Source: Paenibacillus sp. FSL H8-0537 (GTDB taxonomy: Bacteria; Bacillota; Bacilli; Paenibacillales; Paenibacillaceae). Taken from it: a stretch of DNA of 64,000 nucleotides. Location: the NCBI RefSeq assembly GCF_038051995.1, contig NZ_CP150290.1, forward strand, positions 5,637,001 through 5,701,000, read 5' to 3'. Every line of letters begins with the position of its first letter. Position 1 is the stretch's first letter. The translations under genes were made by a program, and so were the position numbers. Below the pieces are notes generated by a model. The model ran no database searches. It was not told where the DNA came from and saw nothing but the letters and a program-made list of their open reading frames with translations. Of the stretch, positions 58,885 through 64,000 are shown piece after piece.

Positions 58885-58906
58885 TTTAGTTAATAAATTT
58901 ACTAAA
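58885..58906 (-). promoter_or_regulatory. Candidate LacI operator
   Basis: TTTAGT-N10-ACTAAA, with further pairing of AAT and ATT inside, centred about 28 bp before the start of the lacI-type gene. Symmetry and placement fit an operator for the adjacent repressor, which would also cover the alpha-galactosidase gene. Confidence 0.55.
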
Positions 58907-58966
58907 TAACTTCCGCTTTATTTTAGCAAATTTCTTGGTATACAACAAGCCTTGTCTTAAAGAACG

Positions 58967-58997
58967 AAAAAAGAGCCTGCCCTTGTACGGGAAGCTC
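58967..58997 (-). terminator. Terminator of the GGDEF-EAL gene
   Basis: On the minus strand GAGC, inner CCC/GGG pairing and GCTC form an imperfect stem followed by TTTTTT, 66 bp after the stop codon. Confidence 0.65.
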
Positions 58998-59062
58998 CTG
59001 CTAGCTTTTCCTTATTTTACTCATAACCGACTTAACTTACTCTCATCTAAGGCATACAAGCC

Positions 59063-61546
59063 TTAAGACACATGCTTGTGGTAAAGTTCGATGAAACACT
59101 CAGCCGTAACCGGCGGGCTATAAATATAGCCTTGTACCAGGTCGCATTTATGCTGGCGAATAATTTGCAGCTCCTCGTCCGTTTCGACGCCTTCTGTCAC
59201 AACCTTCATGTTCAGGTTGTGGGCGATTACAACCAACGATTTAAAAATCATTTGCTTCTTGAAATCCGAGACGATGTCATGGATAAACGATTTATCCAGC
59301 TTCAGATAATGCAGTGGAATGTTCTGCAAATAGCTAAGGGACGAATAACCCGTTCCAAAATCATCCAGAGAAAGCCGAATGCCAAGCTGCTGCAGCTCGC
59401 GCAATATTTTAAGCGTATGATCGGGATTATCCATAAATATCGTCTCCGTCAGCTCAAGCTCAATTTGCTCTGGGCGGACGGAGGCTTCCGTAATAATGGA
59501 TTGGATCGTCTCCACGATATGCTTTTGCTGAAATTGCAGCATTGACATATTGACGCTGACCGTCAGCGCTGTGACGCCTTGCTGCTCCCACATTTTAATT
59601 TGTTTGCATGCTGTTCGCAGCACCCATTCCCCGAGCGGAATAATGAAGCCTGTCTTCTCGGCAAGCGGGATGAAATCAAGCGGCGAGATCATGCCAAACT
59701 CCGGATGGCGCCAGCGGATCAAAGCTTCGGCTCCGTATATTTGTCCGGATTTCAAATCCACCTTTGGCTGGTAATACAATACGAATTGCTCGCCTTCAAG
59801 AGCAGGGAACAGACCGTTCTCCAGCTCCTGCTCCCGCTTTGAAACATCCTTCATCGATGGAGAGTACAGCCTGCTTGTATTGCGCTGCTTCTTAGCGACA
59901 AAAAGCGCCGTGTCTGCCTCCTTGACCATACGGTCGCCGGTTTCCACCGTCAGCTCGTGCTGCAAGCTAATGCCAATACTTGCGGTTATGTAAAAAAGCC
60001 TGTCATTCAATTGGATAGGTTCAGCAATCGCAAACAAAATATCATCGGCTACAAGCAGCAGCGGATTCATATGATTCACATCATTCAGAAGCACGACAAA
60101 TTCATCTCCACCAAAACGGAACACCTGGCCATTGGCACCAATGGTCTGTTTAAGTCGGTCTGCAAACTGCTTGAGCAGTTGGTCGCCCATTGCATAATCG
60201 AGCGTATCGTTAATAACTTTAAAGCGATCCAAATCGATATAAAGCAGCGCTGCCTGCTTGCTGCTGCTGTACAGCACGGTATGTATTTGCTCAATATGAC
60301 GCGTATAGCCATAACGATTGGGCAAGCCCGTTAGCAAATCATGAGTCGCTTGAAATTCGATCAGTTCCTCGCTCGCCTTGCGATGATCAATCATGCGATT
60401 GAACTGCTGCGCCATAAATTCGAACTCGTCCTTCGTGTCAATGTCCAGCTTCTGGTTCGTGTCGCCCTCCACTAGCGCTGAGGACACGTGCACCACTTTG
60501 CGGATGTTTTGGAGCACGATTTTGCGAATGAGCAGTATCATAAGCATCGTTGTGAAAATAAAAGCAACCAGGGAAATGATAATGGTGTTGCTTAAGCCTT
60601 TATAATAGTCCTTGAGCATATTGCCCTTCGGAATGATCGTTTCAAAATACCAGGTTTGATCCTTTATATGTATCGGGTTAAGCAGCCTCATTACAGTCCC
60701 GCTCACCATAGGGTCGGAGGTATACATAATGGTCAGGGCCTGCTCCTTCAGCTCCTCTAAAGATTTGCCATCCGGCAAAGGCAAGTAGGGCTTGGATACC
60801 AGCGCGCGATCGAGCCCATTAGCAAGGTAGCTGTCACCAGCCGTAATCATCGTCGCGTAGCCGCCCATAGGACGAATTTTCTCCACTTCCTGCTGCACCA
60901 TGTCGAGCGAAATATCCGCTCCAACGACACCTAGAAAGTTGCCCTCATCATCCAAAATCGGATAAACAAACGACGAAATTAAAATCCGCTCGCCGTTAAT
61001 ATCATAATAATAAGGCTCCAATAAAGCGAATTTCTTCGTCTGCTTAGGAATTTGGTAGTAGTCCCCATCGCCGACCTGCTCATAGTTCTTATTTGGGTAA
61101 GCAACGATCCTATCGGCTTGACGCACAATATAGGGAACAAAACGTCCCGTCTCATCATCATAGCTGCTTTTATTGCGAAAATTCCCATCCCGATTATCGA
61201 ACGCATTAGGCTCCCAAACCGTAAAAACACCAAGTATATAAGGCTGTTCCCGCACAAAATTTTCAATAAGCCTGACTGCCTCTGTGCGGTCAGCCATCTT
61301 ATATTCCTTCATTTGCTGCAAGGATTGCTGCAGGCCTTCAAGTCTAATTAGGGCATCATTTATCTCTAAGGACATCTTGCTTATGTAAGCATTGGACTGG
61401 TTTTGCGCAACCAGTTCCCCTTGGCGCAAGCTAACGTCGTACAGCTTCATTAATTGAATGGAAGCAAGCAAAGTGAAAGACAGGATCATGAGGGCTCCCA
61501 ATGTAAAAATTAATTTATGCGCAATACCAACCCTCATTGTTTTCAA
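59063..61546 (-). CDS. Membrane c-di-GMP signalling protein: dCache, HAMP, GGDEF, EAL
   Basis: About 827 aa from a TTG at 61546, which has GGAGGAGG eight bases upstream; an ATG three codons later is the alternative. Layout: TM1 near residues 10-30; extracellular dCache sensor about 35-320 (FVVREQPYILGVF-like region, YYYDINGERILISSFVYP, GVVGADISL); TM2 about 322-345; HAMP to about 395; GGDEF domain about 405-560 (FRFGGDEFVVLL intact; no RxxD inhibitory site before it); EAL domain about 575-825 with AEALIRW, ELTETIF, DDFGTGYSSL, KLDKSF and VVTEGVET all present. Both the cyclase and the phosphodiesterase sites look usable, so net activity cannot be told. A c-di-GMP riboswitch controls the transglutaminase-like gene elsewhere in this window. 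The sensed ligand is unknown. Confidence 0.92.
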   Translation of the reverse strand: MKTMRVGIAHKLIFTLGALMILSFTLLASIQLMKLYDVSLRQGELVAQNQSNAYISKMSLEINDALIRLEGLQQSLQQMKEYKMADRTEAVRLIENFVREQPYILGVFTVWEPNAFDNRDGNFRNKSSYDDETGRFVPYIVRQADRIVAYPNKNYEQVGDGDYYQIPKQTKKFALLEPYYYDINGERILISSFVYPILDDEGNFLGVVGADISLDMVQQEVEKIRPMGGYATMITAGDSYLANGLDRALVSKPYLPLPDGKSLEELKEQALTIMYTSDPMVSGTVMRLLNPIHIKDQTWYFETIIPKGNMLKDYYKGLSNTIIISLVAFIFTTMLMILLIRKIVLQNIRKVVHVSSALVEGDTNQKLDIDTKDEFEFMAQQFNRMIDHRKASEELIEFQATHDLLTGLPNRYGYTRHIEQIHTVLYSSSKQAALLYIDLDRFKVINDTLDYAMGDQLLKQFADRLKQTIGANGQVFRFGGDEFVVLLNDVNHMNPLLLVADDILFAIAEPIQLNDRLFYITASIGISLQHELTVETGDRMVKEADTALFVAKKQRNTSRLYSPSMKDVSKREQELENGLFPALEGEQFVLYYQPKVDLKSGQIYGAEALIRWRHPEFGMISPLDFIPLAEKTGFIIPLGEWVLRTACKQIKMWEQQGVTALTVSVNMSMLQFQQKHIVETIQSIITEASVRPEQIELELTETIFMDNPDHTLKILRELQQLGIRLSLDDFGTGYSSLSYLQNIPLHYLKLDKSFIHDIVSDFKKQMIFKSLVVIAHNLNMKVVTEGVETDEELQIIRQHKCDLVQGYIYSPPVTAECFIELYHKHVS

Positions 61547-61910
61547 GTGCCTATCCTCCTCCAAATGAAGCTGCTTATAGAATCGACGAATTTTGCCAAA
61601 TTATGATATAGTTCTAGTATACTTGACGCATTAATCCAAACACAACGCCAAATTAATTTAATATTTTAAATTGCCGCGACAAATTGCGACAATTATTGTC
61701 GAATCTCAAATTAACTGCTTTATTACCTGAAAAAAAGCTGTTTTCCCTAAATTCCCGCTTGGCTGCTAATGTGCTTAAATCTGTATTCCTCTGCCTCATC
61801 TTCTGTTATTGCCGAAAGCTCCCTTACAGAAGATGGGAGCTTTCGCGCTTTCCGGCTTTACTTGGGTAGGGCCTATCGAACCTGTTTCCTACTAGGAAAA
61901 TATGACCATT
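61547..61910. other. Gene-free gap containing two mutually exclusive hairpins (61797-61845)
   Basis: No gene seen. Hairpin 1 pairs CATCTTCTGT (61797-61806) with ACAGAAGATG (61826-61835). Hairpin 2 pairs CGAAAGCTCCC (61813-61823) with GGGAGCTTTCG (61835-61845). The right arm of the first lies in the loop of the second, so only one can form at a time. Neither is followed by a U run on either strand. On the minus strand the element lies after the small secreted-protein gene and about 250 bp before the GGDEF-EAL gene. Confidence 0.6.
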
Positions 61911-62387
61911 TTAACGCCTGCTATCGTCTGCCGCGTCTTTGGAACGTTGAAACTTGCGAATATCCTCGCGCAGCTGCTCGGCGGTTCTTCCTTCTGTTTC
62001 AAGGCCATACTCTTTCGCTGCTTGGCGCAGCATTTCCAGACGCTTAGCCCGATTCTCCGCTTTGAAAGCTTCCCACTTCGCTGGATCTTTTTCCTTCGCC
62101 GCCTTCAGCTCGCCTTTTAATTGCTCGGAGGTCTTGCCTTCAACAGCAATGCCGAAATATTCAGCCATATAACGAAGCTTGGCTAGACGATACTGCTCAT
62201 GGCCCAGCGCGTGCTCGCGATGATGCTTTTTATGCTCCTCGTGAAAATGGCCCTTGGCAGCTGGCAGTCTGTCAGGCTGCTGCTCCGCCTTTGGCTGGGC
62301 TGGCTCTGCGGCATAGGCTGCGGGCGCCATTATGGCTGCCGCGAGCAGGCATGCCGCTGCTGACCGCACTATTTTTGACTTGTTCAT
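61911..62387 (-). CDS. Small secreted His/Lys/Glu-rich protein
   Basis: 158 aa from the ATG at 62387 (MNKSKIVRSAAACLLAAAIMAPAAYAAEP), chosen because it gives a clear signal peptide with an Ala-x-Ala cleavage site. The longer frame to 62480 has no binding site. The mature protein begins with a Pro/Gln-rich part and a His-rich stretch (HFHEEHKKHHREHALGHEQ) that could bind metal. It then has two imperfect repeats: YFGIAVEGKTSEQLKGELKAAK and, 20-odd residues later, YGLETEGRTAEQLREDIRK. No family named with confidence. The gene is separated by a gap from the COG0523 gene upstream, which also has a His-rich segment. Confidence 0.7.
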   Translation of the reverse strand: MNKSKIVRSAAACLLAAAIMAPAAYAAEPAQPKAEQQPDRLPAAKGHFHEEHKKHHREHALGHEQYRLAKLRYMAEYFGIAVEGKTSEQLKGELKAAKEKDPAKWEAFKAENRAKRLEMLRQAAKEYGLETEGRTAEQLREDIRKFQRSKDAADDSRR

Positions 62388-62565
62388 CCCTCGGACACAA
62401 CCTTTCTGCTGAGCATAAGCGAAGAAATAAATTTCTATTGTCAGAAGCCTTTCATCGCCATGCCTAAGTTCATGATGCAAGGGGGCGAATTTCGCTTCAG
62501 CCCCTTACTTGGTTATTTTGTCCATCAGCGATTTAACATAATCAAGAGGATAGCGGAAGCAGCAT

Positions 62566-62597
62566 AAAAAGACGCCAGAGCCTCTGCTCTGACGTCT
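62566..62597 (-). terminator. Terminator of the COG0523 GTPase gene
   Basis: On the minus strand AGACGTCAGAGC pairs with GCTCTGGCGTCT (one G-U) across a four-base loop and is followed by TTTTT, 32 bp after the stop codon. Confidence 0.88.
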
Positions 62598-62628
62598 GAC
62601 GTTCTTACTATTGGCTGGCTGGATTGCT

Positions 62629-63708
62629 TTATGCCCCAGATGAAGCGCCGTTCTCCAGCTGCGAAAGCTCGGCAATCAGCTCTTCCCGGGAAAAATGCTC
62701 GCCAATAAACACGGCTACATCATTGACTTTCCCCTGCGGTGTTATTTTCATAAAATCGCTTTCCCCATAGGCATATTGAAACAAAAAACGGCTCGCTGTA
62801 TCCGTGAACGTAACGATACCCTTCGCCCGGTACACCTGCTCCGGCAGATTGTTCAGCAGCGCCTCAAACTGGACACTATCAACAGGCCCCTGTAAATAAT
62901 GGGTCAGCGCCATTACATGGTCATGCGAATGATGGTGATGCGCGTGCGGCTCTTCCTGCTCATGCGAATGATGGTGATGGATATGATCCTCATCATGCTC
63001 ATGGGAACAGCCTGGACCACAGGCATGTGCAGCTTCTGCGTGCTCCTGGTTTGCAGGCTGCAGCAAAGCGGAAGAGCCTGCAGCCGCCGCTTGCTGGGCA
63101 TCCAGCCAAGACCACTCGTCTATGATGCAGCGCATCGTTGCAACGATCTGGGCATGGGTGTTCAGCTCCCGCAGCGCCTGCTGCGCTTCAACCAGCTGCT
63201 CCGGCTCCAGCTTGTCCACCTTATTGAGCAGCAAAAAGCTCGCGCAGCGAATCTGGTCCTGCATCAGCTTAAGCGTGCGTCCTTTGCCGGCACGAGTTCG
63301 CCTTAACAGCTCGGGGCCATCTACGACCGTAATGACCGCTCTCAGGTCAATGCGCATATACATGGCCGCTTCCGTCACGCCATCCAAAATTTCCATCGGA
63401 TTCGCCGCACCCGTCGATTCAATGACGATGATATCAGGCTGATGCTCATCCATCAGCAGCTTCATCTCCAAGCTCAAGTCACCGCGAATCGTGCAGCAAA
63501 TACAGCCGCCCAGCATTTCGGCCATCGGCACTTCGTCTCCGACTTCTTGCCCATCCAAATTAATATCGCCCAGCTCATTCATAATGACAGCTGCTTTCTT
63601 ACCCTCAGCCTGCCAGTAATCGAGCATGCGCTTTAACAGCGTCGTCTTGCCGCTGCCGAGAAACCCAGTCAGCAAATAGATCGGTACTGGCGGTTTGCTA
63701 TTTTCCAT
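62629..63708 (-). CDS. COG0523 (CobW/ZNG1-type) GTPase, putative zinc metallochaperone
   Basis: 359 aa from the ATG at 63708 (MENSKPPVPIYLLTGFLGSG), with GGGAG eight bases upstream. The ATG at 63729 with AAGGA is an equally possible start. Seen: Walker A GFLGSGKTTLL, the metal-binding CxCC motif in GGCICCTIRGD, IVIESTGAANP (Walker B region), the guanine specificity motif NKVD, and a long His-rich segment (HEHDEDHIHHHHSH and a second run). The C-terminal CobW domain spans about 255-350. G3E GTPases of this group insert or hand over metals. A Zur-like box at the promoter points to zinc limitation as the trigger, so a zinc chaperone role is the best inference. Confidence 0.9.
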   Translation of the reverse strand: MENSKPPVPIYLLTGFLGSGKTTLLKRMLDYWQAEGKKAAVIMNELGDINLDGQEVGDEVPMAEMLGGCICCTIRGDLSLEMKLLMDEHQPDIIVIESTGAANPMEILDGVTEAAMYMRIDLRAVITVVDGPELLRRTRAGKGRTLKLMQDQIRCASFLLLNKVDKLEPEQLVEAQQALRELNTHAQIVATMRCIIDEWSWLDAQQAAAAGSSALLQPANQEHAEAAHACGPGCSHEHDEDHIHHHHSHEQEEPHAHHHHSHDHVMALTHYLQGPVDSVQFEALLNNLPEQVYRAKGIVTFTDTASRFLFQYAYGESDFMKITPQGKVNDVAVFIGEHFSREELIAELSQLENGASSGA

Positions 63709-63752
63709 CTTCAAAACTCCCGTATCCATTATCGTCCTTCTACATAAGCTTT

Positions 63753-63773
63753 ATTATATCGTAATTGTTACGT
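63753..63773 (-). promoter_or_regulatory. Zur-like box next to the -10 element of the COG0523 gene
   Basis: TATAAT (63758-63753 on the minus strand) is directly preceded by TCGTAATTGTTACGT (63759-63773, plus-strand reading). This fits the Bacillus Zur consensus core TCGTAATnATTACGA at all but two positions. Such a box between -10 and -35 would block transcription when zinc is plentiful. Confidence 0.65.
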
Positions 63774-63804
63774 TGTCGCACCCTAAATGCGGCTCCAGCT
63801 ATGT

Positions 63805-63832
63805 AAAAGCCCGGAGCGCGGGATGCTCCGGG
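63805..63832 (-). terminator. Terminator of the YjcZ-like gene
   Basis: On the minus strand CCCGGAGC and GCTCCGGG form an 8-bp GC-rich stem with a seven-base loop, followed by TTTT. It lies about 95 bp after the stop of the partial gene at the right edge. Confidence 0.7.
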
Positions 63833-63927
63833 ACGATTAAGCCTATTTCATGATTTTGCACGCTTTGGAAATGATGCAAAACCTTATAAAGTTAAGAGAC
63901 ATGTCGGCAGACATCAATAATCATTCA

Positions 63928-64000
63928 TTAGATGAAAGCGCGAGTGATGATAACAAGTAGAATGAAAAGGACGAGAATTGCTCCTACGTTAGTGAAGGGG
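63928..64000 (-). CDS. YjcZ/YuzJ-like sporulation protein, 3' end only
   Basis: The last codons on the minus strand read PFTNVGAILVLFILLVIITR and then Ala-Phe-Ile and a stop. This single hydrophobic helix near the C-terminus, with VLFILLVII, is typical of the very small YjcZ-family proteins of Bacillus and Paenibacillus (often around 30-50 aa). The start lies beyond the window. Too short for a firm assignment. Confidence 0.55.
   Translation of the reverse strand, partial: PFTNVGAILVLFILLVIITRAFI

Overview
The window looks like a chromosomal stretch from a Paenibacillus-type member of the Bacillota. The grounds are strong AGGAGG-type ribosome binding sites, 2,4-diaminobutyrate (Dab)-using NRPS modules of the polymyxin/pelgipeptin kind, a YdjI-type SPFH protein, a YjcZ-like tail at the right edge, a Zur-box-like site and a cyclic-di-GMP-I riboswitch.

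Layout. 1-11.7 kb (all minus): the 5' part of a very large secreted adhesin-like protein; a secreted transglutaminase-like protein behind a c-di-GMP-I riboswitch; small unknown genes; an orphan response regulator with a BTAD domain; a DJ-1/PfpI protein; and a cluster of membrane/coiled-coil/zinc-ribbon proteins headed by a YdjI-like SPFH protein. 11.9-51.9 kb: a lipopeptide biosynthetic island. 51.9-64 kb: pyruvate kinase (pyk), an AraC regulator, an aldo/keto reductase, a LacI regulator with a GH36 alpha-galactosidase, a Cache-GGDEF-EAL protein, a small secreted His/Lys-rich protein, and a COG0523 metallochaperone-type GTPase behind a Zur-like box.

The island is one co-directional minus-strand unit of about 38 kb. 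In order of transcription it holds a promoter at 50.33 kb, a type II thioesterase, Dab aminotransferase (ectB-like), NRPS1, NRPS2, NRPS3 with a terminal thioesterase, and two ABC exporters. The specificity codes I read give, in assembly order: fatty acyl - Thr - Dab - Ile - Dab - D-(Phe/Leu) - (Leu/Ile) - Dab - Thr - Thr. That is a tricationic nonapeptide with one D residue. Its core Dab-Ile-Dab-Phe-Leu-Dab matches the polypeptin/permetin/pelgipeptin/paenipeptin family as I remember it. The N-terminal acyl-Thr and C-terminal Thr-Thr do not match any member I know, so this is the best candidate for an undescribed product.

The island is bracketed by a 99-bp direct repeat of the 3' end of pyk (95/99 identical by eye). 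The complete gene is on the right; on the left is a remnant that still sits next to the likely original pyk terminator. A decayed IS21-type transposase lies just inside the right boundary. Together these suggest that the whole cluster was inserted at the 3' end of pyk. Inside the NRPS genes, a block of about 3.86 kb (A subdomain-T-C-A(Dab)-T) is duplicated at a constant offset of 10,824 bp. Three Thr A domains and three Dab A domains are nearly identical in DNA, which points to growth of the assembly line by duplication and homogenisation.

No Sfp-type phosphopantetheinyl transferase, MbtH protein, integrase, tRNA, rRNA or CRISPR array was seen. Domain borders are approximate and the substrate assignments are predictions.
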